From assembly GCA_017553505.1 (NCBI GenBank), contig JAFZLD010000019.1, positions 1-64,000 of the forward strand: a stretch of 64,000 nt of DNA, in the 5' to 3' direction. The notes below the pieces were generated by a model. The model saw only the letters and a list, made by a program, of their open reading frames with translations. It was not told the DNA's origin and did no database searches. Both the position numbers and the translations under genes were made by a program. This DNA is from Lachnospiraceae bacterium. Its GTDB lineage: Bacteria; Bacillota; Clostridia; Lachnospirales; Lachnospiraceae. Below are positions 17,042 through 26,385 of this stretch, in pieces (within the stretch, counting starts at the first letter, position 1; every line of letters begins with the position of its first letter).

Positions 17042-19129
17042 CTATTCAACTTTTACGTAGAATATTCCTTCGCCCGTAGCCTCATTCCACAAATAGTAAT
17101 TGTTATTGGATCTGGTCTCGAAGTATCTTCCGCTTTCGTTGTACACAAGAAGCTTAACCTGATCGCCGCCCATCTCACTTCCTATTCCGATAAGGATTCT
17201 GTATGTACCCTTATTGTAGAATGTGAAATAATTACCGGTACGCGTCATTTCCGCAAGGTTTCTGCCGCTGTCGCAGCTGCTTCTTACCTCAACGTTACCT
17301 CCGTCATTACGGTACTTGATAGGAACATCAGCCCATCCCGAACCGCTTCTTTTCTGAATCTTGATAATCAGACTCTTGTTAAAACGCTCCCATCTGATAC
17401 CGGTCTCTGCCTGCTTGTTGGCTTCCTGACTGTTGACATTGAAGCTTAAGTTGGTTCCCGCAGACATTCTTATCGGATTGGACTCGGGTCCCACACCGTA
17501 AATCGCGGTCTGATTGAATCTGTTGCTTGAAACATCAAATCTTAACTTAGTATGTTCAAGACCTGTCCTGATGGTATATCCGGATTCACCGAGATTGGTG
17601 GGATAATACTTACGTCCGTCCCATGTTCTTGCACCGAATCTTATCTCGATATCATAATCCTTATCGCAGGCAAACATCCACGAATCTTCCTGAATTCTGA
17701 TGGCATTGCCGCCCTCGCTCATGGGAATCCATGATGTCCAGTTGTTGGTTCCTCTGACTTTGTATCTTACTTCCTTAAATACCGTCAGCTGATTGGGGTC
17801 GCTTATGCCGTTTGACTCAGCGACAAGTCGCTTAACCGTCCACTCATCAACGCTTCCCTGTGCCTGTTCGGAAGCTCTGTAGAAATTTCCGGGATAAAGA
17901 TCGTAAATATGTCCTTCAAGTGTAAATTTACCTGAAAAAGAAGGTGTATACTTCAGTCCCGACTTATTGGTTATATAGGTATTGAGTCCATCATTATACG
18001 TTCCCTCGGGATGCAATGCCATAGCCGAAAGTATAAATTTTGACCCCCCATTCATATTCGAATTAAGCTGGACAATAGCATAATTCTGGTCGGGTGCATC
18101 ACCTTCGTTAATCGATAGCGTGTAATACGACCACGTATCGCTGACTTCTCCTCCGTTAATGTAGTAATGTCCGTCCCAATGAAGCTTATAAGGGCTTATG
18201 TAGTCTGTTTCGATAGTGGGCTTTTTATCCATGTTAAGTCCGGTAAGTGTCACACTTACCTTGTACTTGGCACCCGCATTACCGTCGATTCCGCTTAACA
18301 GCTCAGAAGACATCGAAAATCCTGTCACGCGCCTTATATATACCAAAATAACCGTGCTGCCGGCAGGGCTTCCGTTCGCCCTTTCGGTCTCGGTTTCACC
18401 CAGAATCGTAAGGACTTCATTTGTTTCATCACCGGCTATCTGTATTTCATTGCCGACAATTTTCGTATGCGAAGCATGCGCACTCGTGATGCTCCAGTTT
18501 ACGGTTTTATTGGGAATGCCGGTAACGGCAAATTCTATAGTCTTTTTAAGGTTAGGCTCAAGCACCATTTCCGAAGGTGCCAAAATAGTAGCCGTCACAT
18601 CCGTAGAAAGAACAGTTTCATCCGCAACCTGGTTTCTGGCGTTATTGGAATTTGTAACCTCAAATGTGTTGACCGCATCCGACCTTGTAAGGTTCATATC
18701 AACAGTATAAGTGTTACCACCCACAGGAGTAACCGCAGGCAAAGAATCTACACGTTCTGCCAAAAGCTGTGGATCATTTGTACCCAGTTTAATCCAGATA
18801 GTATTATCGGAGTCGTTATGAGTAATCTCATACACTTCCAACCCTGCCGATCCGTCTTTCTTGATTATTAACGCATCGCCCGGATTCTCTGCAGGAATAA
18901 CTTCCTTGGCATCTTTAAGCAAATCGCCTATAAGATTGGCTGCAAACTGAGCCTCCTGCTGCACCTCTATCTCAAGCACGCCTCTCTGATATGACCTTGT
19001 GGATACAAGCATCATGCCTACGACTGCGGTGCCGACCAAAGAAAGAATGCCTACAGCGCAGATTACCTCTACAAGGGATACACCCTTATTATTCAGTTTC
19101 TTGTTCCTCAATCTCTCAATAAGTGTCAT
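17042..19129 (-). CDS. Very large minor pilin-like protein, possible pilus-tip adhesin
   Basis: Protein of 695 residues with a class III signal (NNKG then VSLVEV, Glu at mature position 5) and one hydrophobic helix, so PilD should cleave it and it can enter a pilus. The following 600 or so residues are beta-rich: an N-terminal pilin-like region, then segments resembling Ig-like repeats and surface-domain sequence (AGSTVILVYIRRVTGFSMS, WKRY-poor and Asn/Gly-rich). Such size is far above a normal minor pilin (150-250) and fits an adhesive tip subunit, by analogy with the large minor pilins of other clostridia. Last gene of the pil operon, 11 nt after the preceding gene. Confidence 0.85.
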   Translation of the reverse strand: MTLIERLRNKKLNNKGVSLVEVICAVGILSLVGTAVVGMMLVSTRSYQRGVLEIEVQQEAQFAANLIGDLLKDAKEVIPAENPGDALIIKKDGSAGLEVYEITHNDSDNTIWIKLGTNDPQLLAERVDSLPAVTPVGGNTYTVDMNLTRSDAVNTFEVTNSNNARNQVADETVLSTDVTATILAPSEMVLEPNLKKTIEFAVTGIPNKTVNWSITSAHASHTKIVGNEIQIAGDETNEVLTILGETETERANGSPAGSTVILVYIRRVTGFSMSSELLSGIDGNAGAKYKVSVTLTGLNMDKKPTIETDYISPYKLHWDGHYYINGGEVSDTWSYYTLSINEGDAPDQNYAIVQLNSNMNGGSKFILSAMALHPEGTYNDGLNTYITNKSGLKYTPSFSGKFTLEGHIYDLYPGNFYRASEQAQGSVDEWTVKRLVAESNGISDPNQLTVFKEVRYKVRGTNNWTSWIPMSEGGNAIRIQEDSWMFACDKDYDIEIRFGARTWDGRKYYPTNLGESGYTIRTGLEHTKLRFDVSSNRFNQTAIYGVGPESNPIRMSAGTNLSFNVNSQEANKQAETGIRWERFNKSLIIKIQKRSGSGWADVPIKYRNDGGNVEVRSSCDSGRNLAEMTRTGNYFTFYNKGTYRILIGIGSEMGGDQVKLLVYNESGRYFETRSNNNYYLWNEATGEGIFYVKVE

Positions 19130-19140
19130 AAGCTGTTACC

Positions 19141-19635
19141 TCACGGACCTGTGACCTTCTCAAGTAATACCTTCCCCGTCAAATCATAAAAGATTAAATC
19201 GAATTTGTGCGTGGCCTTGCTGATTCTAATCTTGTCGATATTCTTTCCAATATCGAAGCTTCCGTTATGTCTGTTGAAGCTTATCGTAAGGCCCGAACCT
19301 CCCGGAGTAAGTTCGCTACTTGTCCCTCCATCATAGAAGACTTCGATTTTCACTCCTTTGGCTCCGATTTTTGTTAAAGTTTCGGTTGAATTTAACGTCT
19401 CCTTTATCCAGACATAACCGTCCGAATCGATAAAAACGACCATTGATGCGCTGTTTTTGCCCATAGTGGAAAGGCGATGATTGGTAAGAGAAATTCTCAA
19501 GGCAGAAGCACACTGATCCGCCGGCTTGCCGTTTACCATGCTAAGGCCTATGATTGAAGCCGTCGCAAGTATTCCCAGTATGGCAATCACAACTATTAAT
19601 TCAATTAACGAATAACCTTTGTTTTTATTATTCAT
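19141..19635 (-). CDS. Minor pseudopilin, GspH/FimT-like
   Basis: Protein of 164 residues with the prepilin motif NKNKG followed by YSLIEL and a hydrophobic helix; Glu5 is present. The short C-terminal domain contains SSELTPGGSGLTISFNRHNG, similar to GspH/FimT domains. The ATG at 19635 shares one base with the stop of the preceding gene (TGATG). Expected to belong to the priming complex of the pilus. Confidence 0.85.
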   Translation of the reverse strand: MNNKNKGYSLIELIVVIAILGILATASIIGLSMVNGKPADQCASALRISLTNHRLSTMGKNSASMVVFIDSDGYVWIKETLNSTETLTKIGAKGVKIEVFYDGGTSSELTPGGSGLTISFNRHNGSFDIGKNIDKIRISKATHKFDLIFYDLTGKVLLEKVTGP

Positions 19636-20273
19636 CAACGTTTTTCCCAGTTAACATATATTACGCAGTCGCTTGCGTTAAAAGTCTTCACATCTTCCGG
19701 CGAGTCGGGCACGGAAGTATCAAATCCCACATTAAATTCTATATCCGTAGGTGCCACAATGGCAAAATCCGTACGTATTACCGTCGTGTAATCATTCATT
19801 GTATCGGTTACGGTGACGCCTGTCAGTTTAATGACTCCGTTTACCTTCTTGCTTCCGTCGTACAATGCTTTATTGACAGATGCGTGTGCATCAGTAACAA
19901 ATTTGGCCACGTCAATCTTAGAATCTACATCAACAGCGAGTTTAGCTTCGCATGCATCCATAAAAGTCGTAACGAATATATTCTTTCTGGCCGTAGCATC
20001 ATATTCGGCATAAGACTTAAGCACCTCAGCATAAGCTTCCTCATAGCTTTCTGAAGCAATTCTTATAAGTCCTGCCTTAATCTCTTCCATGGACTTTTCG
20101 GTCTCGTAAAAGCTTTCCTTGGTATGTCTGTCTGTGGCTTTCATCTTGACGTTTCTACCCGCAAGATACAAAACCGTGGTAGCCATAATACTTATAAAGA
20201 TTATTACAATAAGCACGGTTACGATGGCCGAACCTTTATTATTCAATTTGCATTTGGCTTTAAATTCAGTCAT
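19635..20273 (-). CDS. PilX/GspK-like minor pilin without Glu5
   Basis: Protein of 212 residues from the ATG at 20273, which has AAGGAGAG just upstream and overlaps the preceding gene by 8 nt. The signal NNKG is followed by SAIVTVLIVIIF, so mature position 5 is Thr rather than Glu, the usual sign of GspK/PilX-type subunits that cap the pilus tip. The soluble part is helical and acidic for about 90 residues and then beta-rich. Function is inferred from the motif and position in the pil operon. Confidence 0.82.
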   Translation of the reverse strand: MTEFKAKCKLNNKGSAIVTVLIVIIFISIMATTVLYLAGRNVKMKATDRHTKESFYETEKSMEEIKAGLIRIASESYEEAYAEVLKSYAEYDATARKNIFVTTFMDACEAKLAVDVDSKIDVAKFVTDAHASVNKALYDGSKKVNGVIKLTGVTVTDTMNDYTTVIRTDFAIVAPTDIEFNVGFDTSVPDSPEDVKTFNASDCVIYVNWEKR

Positions 20274-21423
20274 CGCTCTCCTTGGAATTGATGGTTCCGT
20301 CAAGTACATATAAAAATCTTTCTGCCGGGAAACCAAGCGCATCGGCACCGTCATCAAACACCTCAACCTTTAACGCATACATAAGACTTTCATCAGCTGA
20401 TGTATACGATGCAAAGCCGTCAAAAGTATCTCCTATGGAAACATATTTGTGAAGTGTTACATCAGCAGATGCAGTCACCGTCGGAAAATATTCATTGTTC
20501 AAAGTCGTTAAGTTTTCATATAGCGGATTGGTCTGCTTAACGACATAAGCTTCTATATTACGACCACCTATATTATTTACAACAGATACGGTATCGTGTT
20601 TTATTTGGCATACTTTTTTTGCAGCTTCACCCTTATATCCCGGAGAATAGAATAAATATGCTCTCCTTAAATCCTTGTAATCCTTAATAGGTATTTCATT
20701 GGTCTCATCGATAACTATCGGCGCAAAATCGTTTTTGCTAACGATAGTATGAACTGTAACGGGGTAATTGTTTATCGCATACGTATACGTATAAGAAATC
20801 TTTACGTGCTGCGCATCGACATCACCGTATATTTCAATCTTAACCTCACGGTCAACCGAAATAAAGTCTTTGTTAAGGTCGGACGCGCTCTTTCCCGGAT
20901 TATCCGCTGTGAAATTATGGTGCTCGTCAAGGTATGTGAACACGTTATTAAGAATCAAATCGTAAACGGTCTTATCCTGATACATGTTCTGCGTGAATAC
21001 GTAGTCATAATACGGATTCATCGCTTCTGTATTAACAATCTTGTCAAGCAAAGTATCTGCTCCGTGCCTATCTGCTGCTGCTTTATCTCTTAAAGGAGTT
21101 GCCGTAATTTTGACATCGTAATTCACATCGTCAACAGAAACCGTCTTGGCGAATTCATATGCCGCAGGGTTATCGCTTCTCAGTGAATATCCCGCAACGC
21201 CGTTGCGTGCCTGCTTAATGCTTAAGCCTTTAAACTCTTCCATTACGCTTTCGGCCACTACGCTTTCTCGTTGAGACTCTCTGGCTCTCGCATTAAAGCG
21301 CGCGCTCATTACAAAGGCCATGAGAACAGGCCCTGCAACAAGCGCAAGTATTATCACGGCCACCAGCACTTCCACAAGGCTGAAGCCTTCGTTATTCATT
21401 TTTTTGCCGCATTTTTTCTTCAT
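20266..21423 (-). CDS. Large minor pilin-like protein (PilV/GspI-type N-terminus)
   Basis: Protein of 385 residues. KKMNNEG followed by FSLVEVLVAV is a clear prepilin signal with Glu5 after a glycine at -1. The rest is a long soluble domain with no family recognised. The start is ambiguous: the ATG at 21423 is 11 nt from AAAGG, and an in-frame TTG at 21429 is 5 nt from it. It lies 17 nt after pilO and overlaps the next minor pilin gene. Confidence 0.83.
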   Translation of the reverse strand: MKKKCGKKMNNEGFSLVEVLVAVIILALVAGPVLMAFVMSARFNARARESQRESVVAESVMEEFKGLSIKQARNGVAGYSLRSDNPAAYEFAKTVSVDDVNYDVKITATPLRDKAAADRHGADTLLDKIVNTEAMNPYYDYVFTQNMYQDKTVYDLILNNVFTYLDEHHNFTADNPGKSASDLNKDFISVDREVKIEIYGDVDAQHVKISYTYTYAINNYPVTVHTIVSKNDFAPIVIDETNEIPIKDYKDLRRAYLFYSPGYKGEAAKKVCQIKHDTVSVVNNIGGRNIEAYVVKQTNPLYENLTTLNNEYFPTVTASADVTLHKYVSIGDTFDGFASYTSADESLMYALKVEVFDDGADALGFPAERFLYVLDGTINSKESDD

Positions 21424-21440
21424 GGACAAACAAACCTTTG

Positions 21441-22157
21441 TTATCTATTTGGGTTCTTAACTATGCCGAACAAATCGTAAAGTCCGGCTTCATAATCCTT
21501 CAAGTCGGGAGCGGTGTACTCTGCACCTGTACCTTCTGCCACGAAATCTGTAACCTCAATGGTACCGGTTAAGAAGCTGTCACTTTCGCTGTCTCCGTCA
21601 TTTTTGGAGTAAATGATATTGTTTATTTTCTTGACACCGCCATACTCCAGTACGGTTTCGACCAATGTCTTTAAATTGATATAGTCGGTGTTATTAACGT
21701 ATGAAACAGACCTTTTCTGAACAAGAATCTTGTCATCATAATCGTTAAGGCCCGCGGTTTTGACCGTTTCTGCAGGTATCTCGTATACGTCTTCTTTGTC
21801 ACCGATGTTAATGGTTGTATACTTAACATACGCCTTGTTTAACGTATCTACTGCGATAACAAGAGCGTCTTCCTCGCGCACATCTGCGGGGAAGATTGAA
21901 AGCTTTTCATGGATATCTTTATCCATTGCGTCAATCATGAGCTTGTAGCCTTCCATGTTGTCGTATACTTCCTTAAGTTCTTCCACTCTTGCACGCAGAT
22001 TAACGTTTTCGGAATGAAGCGTACTTGTTTTTTCTTCAAGCTTCTGATATACGAGCATGTAAAAAGCAAGGAACCCGAGAAGTCCCGCAAGTACAACATA
22101 TAAGAATACTTTTTGATTGTTTAAACTCTGTACACTAAACTTCTTTTTTGAAGCCAT
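21441..22157 (-). CDS. pilO: Type IV pilus inner-membrane protein PilO
   Basis: Protein of 238 residues: short cytoplasmic N-terminus, one transmembrane helix (about 20-42), a coiled coil (about 45-80) and a ferredoxin-like C-terminal domain. This is the PilO layout, working with PilN in the membrane platform. AGGAGA lies 7 nt before the ATG at 22157. Located between pilMN and the minor pilin genes. Confidence 0.85.
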   Translation of the reverse strand: MASKKKFSVQSLNNQKVFLYVVLAGLLGFLAFYMLVYQKLEEKTSTLHSENVNLRARVEELKEVYDNMEGYKLMIDAMDKDIHEKLSIFPADVREEDALVIAVDTLNKAYVKYTTINIGDKEDVYEIPAETVKTAGLNDYDDKILVQKRSVSYVNNTDYINLKTLVETVLEYGGVKKINNIIYSKNDGDSESDSFLTGTIEVTDFVAEGTGAEYTAPDLKDYEAGLYDLFGIVKNPNR

Positions 22158-22183
22158 AACTGTATCTCCTGTCGGCAATACTA

Positions 22184-23863
22184 TTATTCAGATGCGCCGT
22201 TCGCATAATAAATACATTCAAGATTGAACTTATAAAATGTTCCGTCCACCGACTCTTCTTCAAAGTCGGGATCGGCTACCTTTTTTTCGTGCTTAATCGA
22301 TGATTCCTCATCTTCCGATTCTCTGGTAATGGAGCTTACCCTAACATCAAAGAGGCTATCAAATCCTCGCACAGTATCAATAAGTGAAGCTGCCTCGGTC
22401 ATGGTAGGAACCTTGACAGAAAATGTTGCCATCGAATTATCTGATTGGAACATCTCTATCGATGCATCAGCCGGGAACTTGGCTTCAAGCTCGGTCAGAA
22501 AAGCAATCAAACCGTCGATGTTGCTGTCTGTTAAGCCTGCAAGCTTTTTAACTTCCTCGTAAAGTGCACTGACATTGTCGCACTGTTCTTTGACCTGTAA
22601 TGCGGGCTCGTATTTCTTTTCCATAGCTTTAAGAGAGACGTTCTGGATAGCTTCATCTTCGTAGGGTCTTCTGGCCATAATGTAAAGAGCCGCAATCAGC
22701 ACTCCTATGAGGAGAAGGCACAGAATGGAAAGACTTAAGTAATTGGTCTTCTTGGCATCTGCTTTCTTCTGGTCTTCTATAAAGCCTACAGGGCTTATGG
22801 AAGCGCCCATGGCTGTAAGATACTCGCCTGTATCCTTAACCTGCGCATTAAGGGCAAAAGTTACGGATTTAACTGAGTTTACGGACTCAGTGGTCACTCC
22901 CAGTTCATTGGTAAAGAGTTTGTCGAGTCCTGCAATCTGAGAGCCTAAGCCTATCATGGAAACCTTAGTGATAGGATGCTCTACGTTCTTGGAATTATAT
23001 AAATCAAGTACTCTTCCCACGTTGCCGACTAAGGGGCCGAGAGCTTCGGTCATGTCGGTCATTGCTTTGCGGTCGCCTTTGTCGAGAGTCTCTTTTAACT
23101 TAATGGTCTCTTCGTCTTCGCCCGAAAGTGTGGGATAAATACAATTGTGTTCTTTGAGCAAATCGATGCATTTGCCGTAACTGTCCTCATTAAAGAGGTG
23201 GTAACTCATCATAGTCTGTACGGTATTGTCGATACCATAACCTAAGTTACGCTGCATCATAAGTTCACCGGAGCGGATGATGGTGGCGATGGTAGACTGC
23301 TCTTCCACCTTGATTACCATTTCGGTTGCTTCGGTGACTTCCTTCTTCATAATCTGAACTACGCTGTTGCCGGCATAGTCAACTCCGACGAGTTTAAGGC
23401 CTGCCTGTTCAAATAACGTGTCGTAGCCCTGAATAAGTTCTTTCTCGCATGCAAGAAGCATGACTTTTAACTTGGCAGCTTCGGTATCGGCATTCTCGCG
23501 TCCGAGCACAATGTAACCAAGTTCATACTGTGACAAATCAACGGGAAAATACTCGCTGGCATTGGCCCTGATAAGATCGTCCACCTGATTAAGCTTAACG
23601 TTAGGGAGCATAATCTCACGGTTCGCAATCTTCGAACACGTGATGGTACATACTGCCTGACGGGTCTTAATCTTATTGTCTGCAAGAGCCTGTCTTAAGG
23701 TTCCCGCATATTCCTTACTGTCTGATATGTAACCGTCGTCGAATACCTCATCGGGTGTAGGAATGTTGATACACTTATACACCTTGGGGTTCTTGGACTT
23801 ATAGTCCATTTCAACTATCTTGGTAAGAGAGTTTCCTACCTCAATACTCAATACTTTTGACAT
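22184..23863 (-). CDS. pilMN: Fused PilM-PilN type IV pilus assembly protein
   Basis: Protein of 559 residues joining two normally separate parts. Residues 1-355 are an actin-like PilM ATPase domain (IEVGNSLTKIVEM phosphate loop near the N-terminus, MIGLGSQIAGL late). A transmembrane helix at about 375-396 and a PilN-like region to the end (helical stretch 405-450, then a ferredoxin-like fold) follow. In Gram-negatives PilM is cytoplasmic and binds the PilN N-terminal tail, so fusion locks that contact. A PilMN fusion is known from Clostridioides difficile. The frame is continuous and no frameshift is suspected. Confidence 0.9.
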   Translation of the reverse strand: MSKVLSIEVGNSLTKIVEMDYKSKNPKVYKCINIPTPDEVFDDGYISDSKEYAGTLRQALADNKIKTRQAVCTITCSKIANREIMLPNVKLNQVDDLIRANASEYFPVDLSQYELGYIVLGRENADTEAAKLKVMLLACEKELIQGYDTLFEQAGLKLVGVDYAGNSVVQIMKKEVTEATEMVIKVEEQSTIATIIRSGELMMQRNLGYGIDNTVQTMMSYHLFNEDSYGKCIDLLKEHNCIYPTLSGEDEETIKLKETLDKGDRKAMTDMTEALGPLVGNVGRVLDLYNSKNVEHPITKVSMIGLGSQIAGLDKLFTNELGVTTESVNSVKSVTFALNAQVKDTGEYLTAMGASISPVGFIEDQKKADAKKTNYLSLSILCLLLIGVLIAALYIMARRPYEDEAIQNVSLKAMEKKYEPALQVKEQCDNVSALYEEVKKLAGLTDSNIDGLIAFLTELEAKFPADASIEMFQSDNSMATFSVKVPTMTEAASLIDTVRGFDSLFDVRVSSITRESEDEESSIKHEKKVADPDFEEESVDGTFYKFNLECIYYANGASE

Positions 23864-23881
23864 AATTCTCCTTTTACCCGG

Positions 23882-24646
23882 CTAAAATGCGAAAAAACCG
23901 AGATACCAGGTAATGATATTTACTCCCCATAATGCCGCGATAAAAATCCCGGCCGAAAGGTAAGGTCCCATTGCAAGAACGCTTCCTTCCTTACTCACCT
24001 TCATGCGAATTAAATGTATGCAGGCTCCCAATATGCAACCGACCATAAATGCAAGGATTGCGCACTTCCAGCCTAGGAACAGCCCTGCGGCCGCCATAAG
24101 CTTAACGTCTCCTCCTCCGATTGCACGCCCCTTTGATACAAGCAAAAGAATGAGTAAAAATAAAGATACCGAGACTGCTCCGATTAAGTAATCCTTCCAG
24201 TTCGATAAATCGGTAAAGAGTCTCACAAGTCCCAGTACGGCTATAAAAATGTTAAAGCCGACAGGTATTTCATAAGTCTTAAAATCAATGACACTGAGTG
24301 TCAATAATGCCGAAAACAAAAGGCAAAGAAGCAGGGATTCTATTGTTATGCCTTTTAACACAAATACGAACACGTATACCGCGCCGTTAATAAATTCAAC
24401 CACAGGATACTGCGGGGAGATTTTCTCCCCGCACTTCCTGCATTTACCCCGTAAGAACAACCAGGAAAACAAAGGAATGAGGTCATACCACCGTAAGCGG
24501 TATCCACACTTCATACAATGGCTTCCTTCCGTAACTATGCTTTCGCCTCTGGGGATACGTATCATGCATACGTTAAGAAACGAGCCTATTACGATTCCGA
24601 AGAGGAATACGAAAATATAGATTGGGATTAGAAGTTCTGCGGGCAT
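23882..24646 (-). CDS. pilD: Prepilin peptidase
   Basis: Integral-membrane aspartic protease (family A24) of 254 residues that cleaves and usually N-methylates prepilins. Both cysteine pairs of the zinc-binding cytoplasmic loop are present (CMKC, CRKC), as are both catalytic aspartates, in SVIDFKTYEIP and in GGGDVKLM. About seven or eight hydrophobic helices are visible. Substrates are PilA and the four minor pilins around it. Confidence 0.96.
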   Translation of the reverse strand: MPAELLIPIYIFVFLFGIVIGSFLNVCMIRIPRGESIVTEGSHCMKCGYRLRWYDLIPLFSWLFLRGKCRKCGEKISPQYPVVEFINGAVYVFVFVLKGITIESLLLCLLFSALLTLSVIDFKTYEIPVGFNIFIAVLGLVRLFTDLSNWKDYLIGAVSVSLFLLILLLVSKGRAIGGGDVKLMAAAGLFLGWKCAILAFMVGCILGACIHLIRMKVSKEGSVLAMGPYLSAGIFIAALWGVNIITWYLGFFAF

Positions 24647-24661
24647 TGGTTACTCCTGAAA

Positions 24662-25084
24662 TTAGTTGTTCTTAAGGTTATTAAGACCATTTCCCGAAAC
24701 ATCAGGGTTGGGGTAGCATTCGTATTCACCTGAAGCTGCGCCTGTAGGATTTACAAGTGTAATTTTGCTAACGCCTGCTGCATCAGTACCATAAATCTTG
24801 AATGTTCCTCCCATCTTAGCTGTCATATCTGCTCTAACAACAGGGGCATCTGCTGAATATACTGAAGGAGTGCCTGAAAACATACCAGTCTTACCTTCTG
24901 CAACTGCAACATCAATAGCCGTTGCGGCAGCTTGTGCTGTCTGAACGTCAGCAGCGATACGAGAGTTCTTAACGAACTTGGTGTACTGAGGAGCAATTAC
25001 AACTACCAAAATAACCATGATAGCAATAACGATAATAAGCTCTACAAGTGAAAAACCTTTGTTGTTTAATTTTCTTTCTTTCAT
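24662..25084 (-). CDS. pilA: Major type IV pilin
   Basis: Protein of 140 residues. The signal LNNKG precedes FSLVELIIVIAIM (Gly at -1, Glu5), then a typical long helix and a short, small-residue-rich globular domain with a single cysteine (CYPNP). Small size and position between pilC and pilD indicate the major subunit. The ATG at 25084 is preferred because GGAG sits 8 nt upstream; the ATG at 25090 would be only 2 nt away. Alternative: a GspG-like pseudopilin. Confidence 0.92.
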   Translation of the reverse strand: MKERKLNNKGFSLVELIIVIAIMVILVVVIAPQYTKFVKNSRIAADVQTAQAAATAIDVAVAEGKTGMFSGTPSVYSADAPVVRADMTAKMGGTFKIYGTDAAGVSKITLVNPTGAASGEYECYPNPDVSGNGLNNLKNN

Positions 25085-25153
25085 TTTCATATCTCCTTTT
25101 TTAGTAGATGATAATATATCTTAATCGCTCTCCCTGCGAAAGCGGTTAATTCT

Positions 25154-26368
25154 TTATAAAGTGTTAAGTGCGTTGTACATACTAAGCATAGGTGCAAGAC
25201 AAGCCGCTATAAGGCTTCCGACAATCACCGCAAGTACAATAATAATCATAGGCTCTAACGCAGCCATAAGTGACTGAACCGCCATTTCAACTTCTTCGTC
25301 GTAGTAATCTGCGAGTTTGGTGAGCATATCTTCTACATTACCGGATTCCTCACCGATTCGAGCCATATGGTATACCATGGGCGGAAACATCTTACATTCT
25401 TCAAGAGGTCTGGATAACGGTTGACCTATTGTAATATCATCGTGACACTGCTCCATGGCTTCTTGGAAATATACGTTTTCCATAGTATTGGCAGTCATCT
25501 CAACTGCTTCCGACATGGGTACACCTGCCGCCATAAGTGTTGAAAGTGTACGAGCCATGAGTGATGACGATTTCTTTATTTCAAGATTCTTTAAAACAGG
25601 AATCTTAAGCTTCAGCTTATGGAAAAAATGCTTACCCGAGTCAGTTGTGCTCCACGCCTTAAGAGCCAATATCACACCTACCACAATCGGAAGGATTATT
25701 ATCCAGTTGGCTATCAGGAAATCGCTCATCTTCATAACAGCCACTGTTATTCCCGGAAGTTCCGCGCCAAGTTCGTTGAACATTGAGGTGTACCTTGGAA
25801 TAACGGCTACCAGCATAACGACTACCACAATGACCGCAACAATCATTACCACTACAGGGTATATCATCGCTTTTTTGACCATAGCCTTAATCTTTGCAGT
25901 TTTTTCAAACTGAGAGGCCATTCTTTCAAACGATACATCCATTTGTCCGGAAGCTTCCCCTGCGGCTACCATATTAATCATCAGCTCAGGAAAAACCTTT
26001 GGATAAGCCCTAAGAGATTCCGATAAAGTCTCACCCTTTTCAACATTGGCTCTGACGCCCATCAGAGCTTTCTTAAGCTGCTTATTCTCAGTCTGCTCAA
26101 TCAAAAGCTTTAAACATTCAAGAATCGAAACGCCGGCTCTTGTCATACTTACAAACTGCCTTGAGAATACCGACAAGTCTCTTGCAGTAGGATAGCCACC
26201 GATTTCGATGTTTATGTCTTTGGTGAGCGCGCTTTGTTCTTTGAGCTTGGCTATCATTAAGTCCTGGGACTTAAGTTTCTGCCTTGCCAGTTCCAAGCTG
26301 TCTGCCTCGATGGAGCCTTTCTTGAGATTACCGAGGGCATCCACCGCTTCATACGCATATGCTGCCAT
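25154..26368 (-). CDS. pilC: Type IV pilus platform protein PilC
   Basis: Membrane protein of 404 residues with two GspF domains (about 65-190 and 270-390) and three long hydrophobic helices. It couples the PilB and PilT motors to pilin insertion or removal. Characteristic stretches: LSVFSRQFVSMTRAGVSILECL and ARIGEESGNVEDML. Starts 17 nt after pilB. Confidence 0.96.
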   Translation of the reverse strand: MAAYAYEAVDALGNLKKGSIEADSLELARQKLKSQDLMIAKLKEQSALTKDINIEIGGYPTARDLSVFSRQFVSMTRAGVSILECLKLLIEQTENKQLKKALMGVRANVEKGETLSESLRAYPKVFPELMINMVAAGEASGQMDVSFERMASQFEKTAKIKAMVKKAMIYPVVVMIVAVIVVVVMLVAVIPRYTSMFNELGAELPGITVAVMKMSDFLIANWIIILPIVVGVILALKAWSTTDSGKHFFHKLKLKIPVLKNLEIKKSSSLMARTLSTLMAAGVPMSEAVEMTANTMENVYFQEAMEQCHDDITIGQPLSRPLEECKMFPPMVYHMARIGEESGNVEDMLTKLADYYDEEVEMAVQSLMAALEPMIIIVLAVIVGSLIAACLAPMLSMYNALNTL

Positions 26369-26385
26369 AAATTCTCCCTTTTAGG

